Numbered from the stretch's first letter, positions 1-10,473 are shown. The stretch: 64,000 bases of DNA from Betaproteobacteria bacterium TMED82 (GCA_002170395.1 NHEJ01000006.1:5472-69471); one strand, 5' to 3'. The notes: generated by a model not told the origin, from the letters alone. Numbers and translations are program-made.

Positions 1-4
1 TGAC

Positions 5-1306
5 TTAATTAGCGCCCAATTCGATCATCCCATCCATATACTTTCTTAGCACAGATGGAATTTCCACACTACCGTCACTTCTTTGATAGTTTTCAAGTAC
101 TGCAACTAAAGTTCTTCCAACCGCTAATCCAGATCCATTTAGAGTATGCACGAACTTCTTTTGTACTTTACCTTTTTCATTGGCCAGACTTACTCTTGTA
201 TTTAAGCGTCTAGCTTGGAAGTCATGACAATTGCTGCATGAAGATATTTCGCGATACATTTTTTGAGACGGTAACCATACCTCCAAATCATAGGTTTTGG
301 CTGCTGCAAACCCCATATCTCCAGCACAAAGCAAAACTTTCCTGTAGGGTAAATTTAACTCTTGCAATATAAATTCAGCATGCCCAACCATTTCCTCGAG
401 CGCCCTGTCCGATGCATCGGGTAGGGTTATTTGAACGAGTTCAACTTTTTCAAATTGATGCTGCCGTATGAGTCCTTTTGTATCCTTTCCATATGAGCCA
501 GCCTCAGATCTGAAACACAATGAATGAGCAGTAAACTTAAGTGGTAAATCCTCCGCAGCCAGAATTTCATCAGCAACTAAATTAGCTAAAGAAACTTCTG
601 ACGTAGGAATTAGAAATTGATTTTCCTCCTCCTCTTGCCCATATTTATTTACTAAAAATAAATCTTCTTTAAACTTTGGTAACTGTCCGGTACCGTACAG
701 CGCAGAGGAATTTACTATTGTAGGAACTGAGCATTCAAGATAATTGTGCCTGGTAGTTTGAGTATCTAGCATGTACTGACTAATTGCTCTATGCAACTTC
801 GCAATTGGCCCTCTCATAACTGAAAATCGGGCGCCAGACATTCTCGCAGCCAAACCAAAATTTAAACCAAAGAATTGCCCAAGCTCAACATGATCTTTTA
901 CTTCGAAACTGAAAATTTTTGGTTCTCCACTAATCTTTACTTGCACATTGGAAGATTCGTCTGTCCCGGCAGGAACATCGTCTTGAGGCAAATTGGGAAT
1001 TTTAGAAAGCCACTCCTTCAAAGTACTCTGGACAACATTCAACTTTTTTTCCAGTTCATCTAACTTCTTGGGTATTGAACCAGCCTCAGTAATTAAGCTT
1101 GCAGCATTTTCACCTTTCGATCTTAGTCTACCTATATCTTTTGCTAGAGTATTTCTTTTCGCCTGCAGGCTCTCCACCTCCATCTGCATTTTCTTTCTCT
1201 TCTGCTCATATTCACCGAATTGAAGTATGTCTAAAACATATCCTCTTTTCTCTAATGCTTGCGCCGCCAACTCAGGGGTTTTTCTAAGAATATTTAAGTC
1301 TATCAT
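5..1306 (-). CDS. serS: Seryl-tRNA synthetase
   Basis: Class II aminoacyl-tRNA synthetase that charges tRNA-Ser with serine in the cytoplasm. The 433-residue length is normal for the family. Residues about 30-110 are rich in Lys/Glu heptads and form the long antiparallel coiled-coil arm that grips the tRNA-Ser variable loop. Motif 2 is seen as FRSEAGSYGKDTKGLIRQH near residue 270, and motif 3 as GSGLAVGRTLVAVLENYQ near residue 395. The start is an ATG that overlaps the end of rarA by 4 bases, so the two are translationally coupled. The order ftsK-lolA-rarA-serS is typical of betaproteobacteria. The stop codon lies at the very edge of the window. Confidence 0.97.
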   Translation of the reverse strand: MIDLNILRKTPELAAQALEKRGYVLDILQFGEYEQKRKKMQMEVESLQAKRNTLAKDIGRLRSKGENAASLITEAGSIPKKLDELEKKLNVVQSTLKEWLSKIPNLPQDDVPAGTDESSNVQVKISGEPKIFSFEVKDHVELGQFFGLNFGLAARMSGARFSVMRGPIAKLHRAISQYMLDTQTTRHNYLECSVPTIVNSSALYGTGQLPKFKEDLFLVNKYGQEEEENQFLIPTSEVSLANLVADEILAAEDLPLKFTAHSLCFRSEAGSYGKDTKGLIRQHQFEKVELVQITLPDASDRALEEMVGHAEFILQELNLPYRKVLLCAGDMGFAAAKTYDLEVWLPSQKMYREISSCSNCHDFQARRLNTRVSLANEKGKVQKKFVHTLNGSGLAVGRTLVAVLENYQRSDGSVEIPSVLRKYMDGMIELGAN

Positions 1307-2637
1307 CTTGTTCCTGATTTATTTTGATTTATTGATTTTGTTTTTTTTGCCTTTAATGAATTTAATTTCTCTAAAATTTTTATTTCCAACCCCTGAGCGT
1401 TCGGATAATAAAAATTTGGGGGCGAGGAAGCAAATTTTTCTGGGAAATAAGTTTGCAGTAGAGAATGTTTATCAACAGAATCATGGCTGTAATGATAGTC
1501 TTTTCCATAATCAAGCTCTTTCTCAAATCTAGTGACTGCGTTTCTTAAATGATATGGGACTGATTCTGAACCATTCTTAGCTATAAATTCTTTGCCACGT
1601 TTAAATGCAGTGTACACCGAGTTTGATTTAGCTGACACGGCTAAAAAAATAGTGGCTTCAGCCAGTGCTAGCTCCCCTTCTGGTGAACCTAGCCGCTCAA
1701 ACGCCTCAGCAGCATCAAGCGCAATGCGAAGGGCTCGAGGATCAGCTAAACCGATATCTTCTATTGCAACTCTTATCAGCCGTCTAGCTAAATACTTAAG
1801 GTCAGCACCACCATCAATCATTCTCAAAAACCAATAAAGTGAAGCATCAGCATCCGAACCTCTTATAGATTTATGTAACGCTGAAATTTGATCATAAAAA
1901 GCATCTCCGCGTTTATCAAATGCTCGAATTACTGTAGGTAGACTCGAAGTTAACATTTCGATAGTAATTTGTTTTATGTCTCGCGTTACTAAATTTAAAG
2001 AATTTTCAAGAAGAATTAGTAATTTTCTTCCATCGCCATCCGCATTACTAATAATTGTTTGAAATGCATCTTTAGTGAAAATCTTTTTCTCGAGGGACAT
2101 ATATGTTAATGCTCGTTCAGCAAGAGCTTCGAGTGACTTATTGCATAATCGTGAAAGAGGGATTATCTGTGTTCTAGACGAGAGTGCTGAGTTAATTTCA
2201 AAACCTGGATTTTCCGTTGTAGCTCCAAAAAAAACAAAGTCTCCGACCTCCAAATGAGGAAGAAATGCATCCTGCTGAACCTTGTTAAACCTGTGTACTT
2301 CATCGACAAAAATTATTACTTTCCCTCCAGACCGCCTAATTTCCAATGCCTTATTGATGGCAGAACGAATATCCTTTATTCCCGACATTACTGCAGATAT
2401 GCTTATTAACTCGGCTTTAACCTTAATGGCAACCAGCTTAGCGATGGTTGTTTTACCTGTTCCTGGAGGGCCCCAAAAAATAATCGACGGAAGTAACCCT
2501 CTTTTGAGAGCTTTACCTATAATACTTTCTGTCCCTATCACCGCATTTTGCCCAACAACTTCTTCTATTTTTGATGGACGGAGGACTTCGTAAAGTGGTT
2601 TTGTTCGTTGACCATAATCAATTTTTCTATTGCTCAA
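1303..2637 (-). CDS. rarA: Replication-associated recombination protein A (AAA+ ATPase)
   Basis: Clamp-loader-like AAA+ ATPase (RarA/MgsA) that acts at stalled replication forks. Walker A is GPPGTGKTT at residues 56-64 and Walker B is IIFVDEVHRF near 108-117. A sensor region (ATTENPGFEINSALSSR) follows, then the helical tetramerisation half typical of the family. The 444-residue length fits. The start used is TTG, preceded by GGAG at good spacing; no ATG occurs before the conserved LRPSKIEEVVGQ segment. The gene overlaps lolA by 11 bases and serS by 4, so the three look co-transcribed. Confidence 0.95.
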   Translation of the reverse strand: MSNRKIDYGQRTKPLYEVLRPSKIEEVVGQNAVIGTESIIGKALKRGLLPSIIFWGPPGTGKTTIAKLVAIKVKAELISISAVMSGIKDIRSAINKALEIRRSGGKVIIFVDEVHRFNKVQQDAFLPHLEVGDFVFFGATTENPGFEINSALSSRTQIIPLSRLCNKSLEALAERALTYMSLEKKIFTKDAFQTIISNADGDGRKLLILLENSLNLVTRDIKQITIEMLTSSLPTVIRAFDKRGDAFYDQISALHKSIRGSDADASLYWFLRMIDGGADLKYLARRLIRVAIEDIGLADPRALRIALDAAEAFERLGSPEGELALAEATIFLAVSAKSNSVYTAFKRGKEFIAKNGSESVPYHLRNAVTRFEKELDYGKDYHYSHDSVDKHSLLQTYFPEKFASSPPNFYYPNAQGLEIKILEKLNSLKAKKTKSINQNKSGTR

Positions 2638-3337
2638 TATACTCGACTCCAGGCGGGATCACGGGAATAAAAACGGAATCTCGTATTTTTTCATTCTGTC
2701 GCAGATTCATAAATTTAATCCTACTTGATCTTTTAAAAATATCAGTAGTTAGTATCTCTGCAATAGCACCATCGTTGTTAAGACCAATTTCCAAATTTAA
2801 ACTATCTCCATCATCATCTTTAGGCACTGCTAGGACCCAGTTTAGTCCTGACTTCGAAGGAGCACTATACAACTTGTATCTCTTCCTCAATCGATCACCT
2901 GCTAAAGGACCACTAACAAATAACAATCCAGCTGGAGTCGACTCTAAACTTTGATCAAATATTCTAGTTGTCACTTGCTCCAAATCAGGGTCATAAATCA
3001 TAAATTCATTTCCCCGAAGAAGCTGTAACTGCGGGAACGGTTTTTCAATTAACCACTTTAGTTTGTCCGGTCGTCTGAAAAAAAAATTTCCTTCAAACCT
3101 CAAAATTTCTCCCGAGGAAGACAGCTGCTCATGGAAAAATTTAGCCTGAAGACTGTTGGTTGTACTCAAGAATTTAATGAGTTTCTCTCCAGTGGTAGAT
3201 TTACTCACGACATTATCCCTACTTGCAGTATCTGCAAAAGCCTGTCCACTAACACCAATTAAAGTTATCAAGAAAAGTAGAATAATCATTGAAAAACCTA
3301 CTAAAAATTTACTTGTCTTGGTCTTGGTCATGGTCAT
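2627..3337 (-). CDS. lolA: Outer-membrane lipoprotein carrier protein LolA
   Basis: Periplasmic chaperone that accepts lipoproteins from the LolCDE transporter and delivers them to LolB at the outer membrane. A signal peptide is visible: basic MTMTKTKTSK, a hydrophobic stretch to about residue 30, then GQAFADT with an AFA-type cleavage site. The mature part has the LolA pattern, including LQAKFFHEQLSSSGEILRFE and FFRRPDKLKWLIEKPFPQ. The family is divergent, but the position directly between ftsK and rarA supports the call. At 236 residues it is a little longer than the roughly 205 usual. Confidence 0.92.
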   Translation of the reverse strand: MTMTKTKTSKFLVGFSMIILLFLITLIGVSGQAFADTASRDNVVSKSTTGEKLIKFLSTTNSLQAKFFHEQLSSSGEILRFEGNFFFRRPDKLKWLIEKPFPQLQLLRGNEFMIYDPDLEQVTTRIFDQSLESTPAGLLFVSGPLAGDRLRKRYKLYSAPSKSGLNWVLAVPKDDDGDSLNLEIGLNNDGAIAEILTTDIFKRSSRIKFMNLRQNEKIRDSVFIPVIPPGVEYIEQ

Positions 3338-3340
3338 TCA

Positions 3341-5797
3341 TTATTTTTTATCTTTAATTAAAATATCTCGGTTACCATTCGACTGCATGCTCGAAACAAC
3401 ACCCTCATCTTCCATCATTTCTAATAATCGTGCAGCACGGTTGTAACCAATACGTAAATGCCTTTGAACTAAAGAAATAGATGCCCTATTGTTACTCTTT
3501 ATAACTTGAACTGCTTCATCGTAAAGTGAGTCTTTTTCACCGCGTGATTTTTTCTTAGAGTTCAAAAAATCTATTTTAGTTGGATTCTCTTCATCAAACG
3601 AATTATCCCTGATACTAGGGTCATAAATTGGCTTGCCTGTTTCTTTCAAAAAATTCACCACTGCAATCACATCCTCATCTGCGACAAATGCTCCATGCAC
3701 TCTTTTCGGTAATCCACTCCCCGGCATCATGAACAACATATCTCCCTGACCAAGAAGAGATTCAGCCCCCATCTGATCTAGAATGGTGCGCGAGTCAACT
3801 CTACTTGAGACTTGATAGGAAATCCTAGCAGGTATATTTGCTTTGATAAGTCCGGTTATTACGTCAACGGATGGTCTTTGAGTAGCTAAAATTAAATGTA
3901 TTCCCGCAGCCCTAGCCTTTTGAGCTAACCGTGCAATCAGAGACTCAACTTTCTTGCCAACAACCATCATTAAGTCCGCTAATTCATCAATGACCACAAC
4001 AATTTTGGGGAAGGGTTCCAAAAACTCGTCAGTATTGATATTGTTTTTTTTATCATGTCCAGCATCATCTAAGTTATTCCCCAGGTCCCCCTGAGGTTCA
4101 AAAAGAGGGTTTTTAATTTTTTCTCCTCTCATTTTTGCCTCATCTATTTTTCGATTAAAGGCAGTCACGCTCCTGACTCCGAAGTTACTCATAAGTTTGT
4201 AACGTTGCTCCATTTGGTAAACACTCCAATTCAAGGCTTTAACTGCATCGAACATGTCTGTAACCACAGGCGTTAATAAATGAGGAATATCCTCATAGGC
4301 TGAAAATTCAAGCATCTTTGGATCTATAAGTATTAATCGAATGTCCCTAGGGGAACAGTGGAAAATAAGTGACAGCAAAAAAGCATTTATACCTACGGAT
4401 TTGCCCGCACCAGTAGTGCCAGCAACTAATAAATGAGGCATCCTAACCAGATCTACCACTACTGAATTACCGGCAATGTCTTTTCCTAATGCTAGGGGCA
4501 AACTAAAATTACCATCAAGAAATTCACTAGAATATAAAATATCTGAAAGACTCACTAGTTCTCTGGTGGAATTAGGCAGCTCAAGTCCCATTAAATTTTT
4601 ACCTGGAATAGTTTCCACTACTCTTATTGACAACAAAGACAGAGATCGCGCTAAATCTTTAGCTAATGCAACTACTTGAGCGCCTTTTACTCCTATGGCA
4701 GGCTCTATTTCATACCGAGTGACTACGGGCCCTGCCTGCGCGGATACCACTCTAACCTCAACTCCAAACTCACCTAATCTTTTCTCAATTAGTCGAGAAA
4801 CGTATTCAAGTGATGCTTCAGATACTCTATCCGTTTTACTTTTTTTTGGCTCAGATAACAGCGATAAGGATGGAGGAATATATTGGCCAACTTCTTCCAG
4901 TAAAAGTGCATGCTGAATACCTCTTTTCTTATATCCACTGCTCTCTTCCTCAAAAACTCTTATCTCTTTCCTTTTTGAATAAGTTTCATTTTTTTTTTCT
5001 AATTTAGATCTCTTCAAAATCCTTTTTCGAATCGCCAAAGTTCCCAATCGGTAATCCTCAACTGACTGAAAAATATTTTTTACAGATAAAAATACTTTCT
5101 CTACAAAACCTCCGCATATTTCAAAAACGAAAAACCAGCTAAAAGAAAAAAATAAAGCAAGTCCTGCGAAGAAACCGAGAATACTCAGAGTAATTAAACC
5201 AAAATCACCAAAAGCATATTTGCCAATCTCACTCAAATAATTACCATAGGCGCCCCCAGCTGTACTTAAGAGAACTAAATTTTCGAAGGTAAGTTTTTGC
5301 GCCTCAATAATTACGCTAGCAGAGATTAGTAGCAAAAAACCCAAGGCCCTAGAGAATGATGAAGTTGAAGCATAAACATGATTTTCGAGGGAATTCTCTT
5401 CATCTTCTACTTGGACTAAACCCCTCGATAACTTGCTGTGTTCTCTCGCGACCATACTTTTTTTAAAAGCTTTGAATGCTAAAATAACAAACAAAATAGG
5501 CCACCAAAAAGAGGAAAGACCAAATAAAAAGAATAAAAAATCAGAAATGTAAGCCCCAACCCAGCCAAGAAGGTTTAAAGGCTCAGTGTTGGAAGTCACT
5601 TGGAACCAACCTCCATCACTTTCTGACCATGTAACTAAAGATATGAATGTAAGAAAAAATAACGCCACCCAACCTATCCAGATGAGCTCTTTTAATTGGG
5701 TGAAGGAACCAAATTCCGATATTTCATCAGGTTTTTCAGGCTCAGCCTGCTTATTTAGCTTTCGCTTGTTATTGGGTCTTGAAGATCTGGTTGGCAT
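3341..5797 (-). CDS. ftsK: DNA translocase FtsK
   Basis: Septum-located DNA pump that moves the chromosome terminus and activates XerCD at dif. The N-terminal third holds about four membrane segments (near residues 36-56, 87-108, 150-168 and 198-225). A short charged linker follows, then the RecA-like motor with Walker [11 protein letters not shown] near residue 458 and Walker [17 protein letters not shown]. The C-terminal winged-helix gamma domain, which reads KOPS sites, is at about 745-800 ([19 protein letters not shown]). At 818 residues it has a short linker compared with E. coli FtsK, as is common in betaproteobacteria. It is transcribed divergently from trxB across 54 bp. Confidence 0.96.
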   Translation of the reverse strand: MPTRSSRPNNKRKLNKQAEPEKPDEISEFGSFTQLKELIWIGWVALFFLTFISLVTWSESDGGWFQVTSNTEPLNLLGWVGAYISDFLFFLFGLSSFWWPILFVILAFKAFKKSMVAREHSKLSRGLVQVEDEENSLENHVYASTSSFSRALGFLLLISASVIIEAQKLTFENLVLLSTAGGAYGNYLSEIGKYAFGDFGLITLSILGFFAGLALFFSFSWFFVFEICGGFVEKVFLSVKNIFQSVEDYRLGTLAIRKRILKRSKLEKKNETYSKRKEIRVFEEESSGYKKRGIQHALLLEEVGQYIPPSLSLLSEPKKSKTDRVSEASLEYVSRLIEKRLGEFGVEVRVVSAQAGPVVTRYEIEPAIGVKGAQVVALAKDLARSLSLLSIRVVETIPGKNLMGLELPNSTRELVSLSDILYSSEFLDGNFSLPLALGKDIAGNSVVVDLVRMPHLLVAGTTGAGKSVGINAFLLSLIFHCSPRDIRLILIDPKMLEFSAYEDIPHLLTPVVTDMFDAVKALNWSVYQMEQRYKLMSNFGVRSVTAFNRKIDEAKMRGEKIKNPLFEPQGDLGNNLDDAGHDKKNNINTDEFLEPFPKIVVVIDELADLMMVVGKKVESLIARLAQKARAAGIHLILATQRPSVDVITGLIKANIPARISYQVSSRVDSRTILDQMGAESLLGQGDMLFMMPGSGLPKRVHGAFVADEDVIAVVNFLKETGKPIYDPSIRDNSFDEENPTKIDFLNSKKKSRGEKDSLYDEAVQVIKSNNRASISLVQRHLRIGYNRAARLLEMMEDEGVVSSMQSNGNRDILIKDKK

Positions 5798-5851
5798 TGA
5801 TTAAATTAGACTGTTATAAGTAAATATTAATAGTTTAGAACAAGTATTAAA

Positions 5852-6799
5852 ATGAAACATCACAAGTTGATAATTTTAGGCTCTGGACCAGCCGGATATA
5901 CAGCCGCCATTTATGCCGCAAGAGCTAACCTATCTCCTGTACTGATAACGGGTATAGAGCAAGGGGGGCAATTGATGCAAACTACTGACGTTGAAAATTG
6001 GCCAGCAGATTATGATGGAGTACAAGGGCCGGATTTAATGGATAGATTTCTTAAGCACTCCACAAAACTCGAAACAAAAATTATTAATGACGAAATTTTC
6101 AATGTGAATTTAAATGAAAGACCTTTAATTTTAGAGGGCGATTCTTGTGCCTATTCTTGTGAGTCTCTAATTATAGCCACTGGTGCATCAGCAAAATATT
6201 TGGGAATAGATTCGGAAGCTAAATATCTTGGTCGTGGCGTTTCAGCTTGTGCTACGTGTGATGGCTTCTTCTTCCGCGGTTTACCCGTTTGTGTGGTCGG
6301 TGGTGGTAATACTGCTATGGAAGAAATACTTTATCTGTCGAATATAGCCAGCAAAGTGCATGTTGTGCACAGACGAGATCAGTTTAGAGCTGAACCTATG
6401 CTAGTAGACAGAGTTTTCGAGCTAGAAAAGGAAGAGAAAATAAAAATTTATTGGCAGAATGAAGTTCAAACAATTGACGGCGATGCAGCAAATGTAACTG
6501 GGGTTACAATTCGAAACACACATAGCAATAATGTACAAAAAATTTGCGTGGACGGTGTATTTATTGCAATTGGTCATACCCCTAACACAAAAATATTTAA
6601 GGACTGTGTTGACATGACAAACGGTTACATAAACACCAAAGGAGGGTTTTGTTTGAATTCTACTGCGACAAATATCCCGGGTGTTTTCGCGGCTGGTGAT
6701 GTTCAAGATCATGTTTATCGTCAAGCAATTACAAGTGCAGCTAGTGGTTGTATGGCCGCCTTAGATGCTCAGAGATATCTTGAAAACCTCGAAATCTGA
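5852..6799 (+). CDS. trxB: Thioredoxin-disulfide reductase
   Basis: Flavoenzyme that reduces thioredoxin with NADPH. The FAD-binding GSGPAGYTAAIYAARA is at about residues 10-25. The redox-active CATC is at residues 133-136, the NADPH-binding GGGNTAMEEILYLS follows, and the C-terminal FAD motif is GVFAAGDVQDHVYRQAITSA. The 315-residue length is standard. The gene is divergent from ftsK, and its 3' end overlaps the start of the downstream Smr gene by 35 bases. Confidence 0.97.
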   Translation: MKHHKLIILGSGPAGYTAAIYAARANLSPVLITGIEQGGQLMQTTDVENWPADYDGVQGPDLMDRFLKHSTKLETKIINDEIFNVNLNERPLILEGDSCAYSCESLIIATGASAKYLGIDSEAKYLGRGVSACATCDGFFFRGLPVCVVGGGNTAMEEILYLSNIASKVHVVHRRDQFRAEPMLVDRVFELEKEEKIKIYWQNEVQTIDGDAANVTGVTIRNTHSNNVQKICVDGVFIAIGHTPNTKIFKDCVDMTNGYINTKGGFCLNSTATNIPGVFAAGDVQDHVYRQAITSAASGCMAALDAQRYLENLEI

Positions 6800-7349
6800 G
6801 AGACAACTATTCCTTCAAGCAATGGAGGGCACAAAACCCTTGGGGAAAAGATTGTCTAAAAAAAACCAGATAAGGGAAAAACCAAAGCCAATACCCTACC
6901 AAAGAATAAATGACGAAACAGAGGCGTTGTCAGAGAGCCAGCTGTCTGACTTCACTGAAGATACTCTACTTGAGACAGATGAACAACTCTCATTTGCTAG
7001 AAATGGTATCTCTTCACAAATTTTAAGACGATTACGACGTGGGTACTGGACGTTGCAAGATGAGCTAGATCTACATGGTTATCGAATTCATGAAGCTAGG
7101 GAATTAGTCTATTTTTTTCTAAAAAAATCAGTTAAGCAAAATAAAAGGTGTGTAAGGATAATTCATGGAAAAGGGTTACGCTCAGCAGGAAGAGAACCGA
7201 TATTAAAACGGCATGTGAAGTCTTGGTTAAAGCAAACTTCTGCAGTTCTAGCGTACTGTCAAGCCCCGGGATACTTAGGAGGCGCCGGCGCAGTAATTGT
7301 CTTGCTTAAAGCACACTCTCACCGCTCTCACCAGTTCGAATCCGAGTAG
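6765..7349 (+). CDS. Smr/MutS2-type endonuclease domain protein
   Basis: Small protein with a C-terminal Smr domain, a fold seen in nicking endonucleases and RNA cleavage factors. Visible motifs are LDLHGYRIHEARELV near residue 102 and RIIHGKGLRS near 130, the paired LDLHG and HGKG signatures of the family. The N-terminal 80 residues are charged and low in hydrophobics. The ATG at 6765 lies inside trxB; a second ATG at 6822 would leave out LFLQAM, which I recall as conserved in betaproteobacterial homologues, so the longer start is preferred. Its 3' end overlaps glnB on the other strand by 44 bases. Confidence 0.88.
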   Translation: MLRDILKTSKSERQLFLQAMEGTKPLGKRLSKKNQIREKPKPIPYQRINDETEALSESQLSDFTEDTLLETDEQLSFARNGISSQILRRLRRGYWTLQDELDLHGYRIHEARELVYFFLKKSVKQNKRCVRIIHGKGLRSAGREPILKRHVKSWLKQTSAVLAYCQAPGYLGGAGAVIVLLKAHSHRSHQFESE

Positions 7350-7644
7350 ATTCTGCCATATCTAAAATAAAAATCTTTCCATCACCAATCTTTCCTGTTT
7401 TTGCAGTGTCAATCACTGCCTCTATAGCGGAATCTATAAGATGATCAGCAACTACAGCTTCCACCTTGAGTTTTGGCACAAAATCAACCACGTATTCCGC
7501 CCCTCTGTGTACTTCGGTATGTCCTTTCTGTCTCCCAAACCCTTTTACGTCAGTTACCGTCAAACCGTTCACTCCAACTTTTGATAGAGCCTCTCTAACT
7601 TCTTCTAGCTTGAATGGTCTTATCAGAGCTATCATTAGTTTCAT
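7306..7644 (-). CDS. glnB: Nitrogen regulatory protein P-II
   Basis: Trimeric signal protein that senses 2-oxoglutarate and ATP/ADP and adjusts nitrogen metabolism, normally through GlnE, NtrB or AmtB. The 112-residue length is exact for the family. The uridylylation site Tyr51 is present in RGAEYVVDF, and the C-terminal GKIGDGKIFILDMAESTRIRTG is the nucleotide-binding signature. It overlaps nadE by 4 bases on the same strand, giving the nadE-glnB pair common in betaproteobacteria. Confidence 0.97.
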   Translation of the reverse strand: MKLMIALIRPFKLEEVREALSKVGVNGLTVTDVKGFGRQKGHTEVHRGAEYVVDFVPKLKVEAVVADHLIDSAIEAVIDTAKTGKIGDGKIFILDMAESTRIRTGESGESVL

Positions 7645-9299
7645 GTCGCACTCCTGTTGAAAGAAAAGCTATTTGTTATCGGGAATCGCCAATCTCTGCC
7701 AAAGCCTGTAGGACTAATCTTTACCCCGGGTGAAGCTTGCTTCCGCTTAAACTCAGAATTCTTCAATAATTGCAACACCTGTCCTACTGAATCCCCGGAG
7801 TGCCCACTGTTAATGATTACTTCAGCGCTTTGATTTTCTTCAATAAATCTCCGCAATATATCATCTAGAATATTGTAAGGTGGAAGTGAATCCTCATCTA
7901 CTTGATCAAATTTTAATTCTGCAGATGGACTTTTAAGTAATATATTATTTGGAATCAACGCTTTGTTCTGTTTGTTTACTCCCTTGGAATTTATAAACCG
8001 AGCTAACTTGTAAACGTCAGTTTTAAAAATATCTTTTAAAACACAGAAAGAACCACACATATCTCCATATAAAGTGCTGTAGCCTACTGCAATTTCTGAC
8101 TTGTTTCCAGTTGAAATTAATAATCTATTTTCATTATTTGAAATTGCCATCAGTAGAACCCCTCTAATCCTCGACTGTAAATTTTCTTTAGTTATCTCTT
8201 CAACTTTCCCCTCAAAAACGCTTTTTAATGAGTCTCTTACTAAATCAAAAATCACTTGGATAGGAATTTCATCAAATTCAATATTAAAGTTCATTGCGCA
8301 CTCTCTAGCGTCAGCTAGACTGCTAGCGGAGGTAAATTCCGTTTGCATCATTATGGCTTTAACATTTTCTTTTCCCACTGCTTCGACTGCAATAGCCAGG
8401 GAGACCGCAGAGTCTATTCCTCCAGATAGTCCCAAGACGGCTCGAGAGAAATTGTTTTTAATGAAATAGTCTCTCAAACCAAGGACTAAGGCGCTATATA
8501 TTTCACCCTCAAAACAATTCTGTCTTTCTATACGACTGGTCAATAAATTTTTATTTTCATCACATTCTATAACCAAAAAATCCTCAGAAAATTGTTTTGC
8601 TCTAGCTGATATTTTCCCCTCACAGTTCAATGCAAAACTATCACCCTCGAAAACAAGTTCATCTTGCCCTCCTATTAAATTGCAAAAAACAGCTGCCATT
8701 TTATTTTTTGAAACAAATTTCCTAACTACAGTTAGTCTTTGTGATTTTTTTTTCTGATGAAAGGGTGAAGCGTTCAGAATCAAAAGTATATCTGCACCTA
8801 AATTTTTTGCCATCTTTGGAGCCTTTTCAAACCAAACATCTTCGCAAATACTTATTCCGAATTTGTATCCGTCGATGGAAAAAACACAGGGGGATTCGCC
8901 GGGTTGAAAATATCTTTTTTCATCAAAAACCCCGTAGTTTGGTAATTCTACTTTTTTATATTTACCAATAATTTTTCCACCCAGAATAACTGAGGCACAA
9001 TTATATATTGTTCCTTTCGAAATTTCTTTAAAAGGATGACCAATAACTAATGCTAAATTGTTTGAAATCAAAGAAACCTCATACTTTAAGTCAGCTAAAG
9101 CATCGTCAGATTTGCTTAAAAAATCAGATCGCGTTATCAAATCTTCAAGAGGATATCCTGTCAAACTTAATTCGGGAGTCAATAAAACAGAGACATTTTG
9201 TTCGGCTGCACGTTTACAATCTTCTAAAATTTTTTTACTGTTGTAATTAATATCCCCAACTCTTGAATTGAATTGGCTTATTGCTATCTTAATAGTCAT
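7641..9299 (-). CDS. nadE: Glutamine-dependent NAD+ synthetase
   Basis: Converts deamido-NAD to NAD using ATP and glutamine. The first 250 residues are a nitrilase-type glutaminase with its Glu (LTPELSLTGYP), Lys (YKKVELPNYGVFDE) and Cys (GISICEDVW). The second half is the synthetase, with PP-loop GLSGGIDSAVSLAIA near residue 292 and the downstream STGNKSEIAVGYSTLYGDM motif. The 552-residue length fits the two-domain bacterial form. The start overlaps the upstream flank of a divergently read gene by only a few bases. Confidence 0.96.
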   Translation of the reverse strand: MTIKIAISQFNSRVGDINYNSKKILEDCKRAAEQNVSVLLTPELSLTGYPLEDLITRSDFLSKSDDALADLKYEVSLISNNLALVIGHPFKEISKGTIYNCASVILGGKIIGKYKKVELPNYGVFDEKRYFQPGESPCVFSIDGYKFGISICEDVWFEKAPKMAKNLGADILLILNASPFHQKKKSQRLTVVRKFVSKNKMAAVFCNLIGGQDELVFEGDSFALNCEGKISARAKQFSEDFLVIECDENKNLLTSRIERQNCFEGEIYSALVLGLRDYFIKNNFSRAVLGLSGGIDSAVSLAIAVEAVGKENVKAIMMQTEFTSASSLADARECAMNFNIEFDEIPIQVIFDLVRDSLKSVFEGKVEEITKENLQSRIRGVLLMAISNNENRLLISTGNKSEIAVGYSTLYGDMCGSFCVLKDIFKTDVYKLARFINSKGVNKQNKALIPNNILLKSPSAELKFDQVDEDSLPPYNILDDILRRFIEENQSAEVIINSGHSGDSVGQVLQLLKNSEFKRKQASPGVKISPTGFGRDWRFPITNSFSFNRSAT

Positions 9300-9312
9300 T
9301 TATAATCCCAAA

Positions 9313-10473
9313 ATGTCCAATTTTAAAATAAATCCCACTACTAGCATTTTAAATATATCTAAATCAATTTATGAAAAATTATGGGCCTCTTGTAAACAAC
9401 CTACACCTTTTACAAAATGGGAATTTTTAACTGCTCTCGAAAAAACAAAATGTGTGGGTGGATCAACAGGTTGGATACCATATCACTTACAACTCAAAGA
9501 CTCCCAGCAAGAAGTCTACGGCATAATACCGAATTATGTAAAGTTTCATTCCTATGGAGAATATGTATTCGATTGGTCCTGGGCTTCAGCTTATCAAAAC
9601 GCTGGATTTAACTACTATCCAAAATGGTGCGCTGCCAGTCCATTTAGCCCCGTGACTGGAACCAGAATAATCAGCAAGAACGATAAAATCACCAGTCTTT
9701 TCCTCCAAGAGTTAATGAAGTCAAATTTAAAAGAAAATATTTCATCGATTCATGTTTTATTCTGTACTGGGGAAGAAGAGAAAATTGGAAAAAGTTTAGG
9801 TTGGCTTAGTAGGCATGGAGTTCAGTTTCATTGGGAGAACAAAAATTATCAATCATTTGAGTGTTTTTTGAAGGAATTGCCACAGAAAAAGAGAAAAAAA
9901 ATTAGAGCTGAAAGGCGTAAAGTTTCCACTCAACAAATCGAGTGTAAAACATTTTACGGAAAAGAAATTAAAGAAGAGCATTGGGAGTTTTTTTATAAAT
10001 GTTATGTTCAGAATTACTTTGATCACGGTAGTACTCCATATCTAAACTTAAATTTTTTCTTAACAGCTGCTGAGCTCATGCCAAATAACTTTCTGTTAGT
10101 TGTTGCCTTTCACCAACCCAATAATAGACCTCTGGCAAGCTCTTTAGTTATGGTTGGAGATGAACCTAATAATAAAATATTGTATGGTAGGTATTGGGGT
10201 GCTGTAGAAAGAGTATCCTGCTTACACTTTGAAGTGGCTTATTACTCTGTAATTAACTGGGCTATTAACAATAACATCGTTAGATTTGAGGGCGGAGCTC
10301 AAGGGGAGCACAAAATAGCGCGCGGTTTTGAAGCAAAGCAAACTTTTTCTTTACATTGGATTGATAACCCAGAATTCAGAACTCCCATCGATCTATTTCT
10401 AAAAAGAGAGAGTGCAGGTATCGAAGAGTATCTTAGTCGATTAGACAAAACTACAATGTTTAAACCAAACTGA
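9313..10473 (+). CDS. DUF482 (COG3146) GNAT-fold protein, peptidogalycan-type
   Basis: Member of the widespread proteobacterial DUF482 family (acyl-CoA N-acyltransferase fold, often labelled putative peptidogalycan biosynthesis protein). The true function is not established. Family-like stretches seen are SAYQNAGFNYYPKWCAASPFSPVTG, given here by its ends at residues about 95-120, then PKKRKKIRAERRKV near 195, and the C-terminal RFEGGAQGEHKIARGF near 335. I use the ATG at 9313 (386 aa), because an upstream start at 9268 would lie inside the divergent nadE gene and adds a non-conserved leader. It stands alone between nadE and hppA. Confidence 0.85.
   Translation: MSNFKINPTTSILNISKSIYEKLWASCKQPTPFTKWEFLTALEKTKCVGGSTGWIPYHLQLKDSQQEVYGIIPNYVKFHSYGEYVFDWSWASAYQNAGFNYYPKWCAASPFSPVTGTRIISKNDKITSLFLQELMKSNLKENISSIHVLFCTGEEEKIGKSLGWLSRHGVQFHWENKNYQSFECFLKELPQKKRKKIRAERRKVSTQQIECKTFYGKEIKEEHWEFFYKCYVQNYFDHGSTPYLNLNFFLTAAELMPNNFLLVVAFHQPNNRPLASSLVMVGDEPNNKILYGRYWGAVERVSCLHFEVAYYSVINWAINNNIVRFEGGAQGEHKIARGFEAKQTFSLHWIDNPEFRTPIDLFLKRESAGIEEYLSRLDKTTMFKPN

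Noticed and set aside
6422-6724. 100-codon antisense ORF inside trxB
   Set aside because: It lies fully within a conserved gene, with Cys/Ile/Asn-rich chance composition and no start signal.
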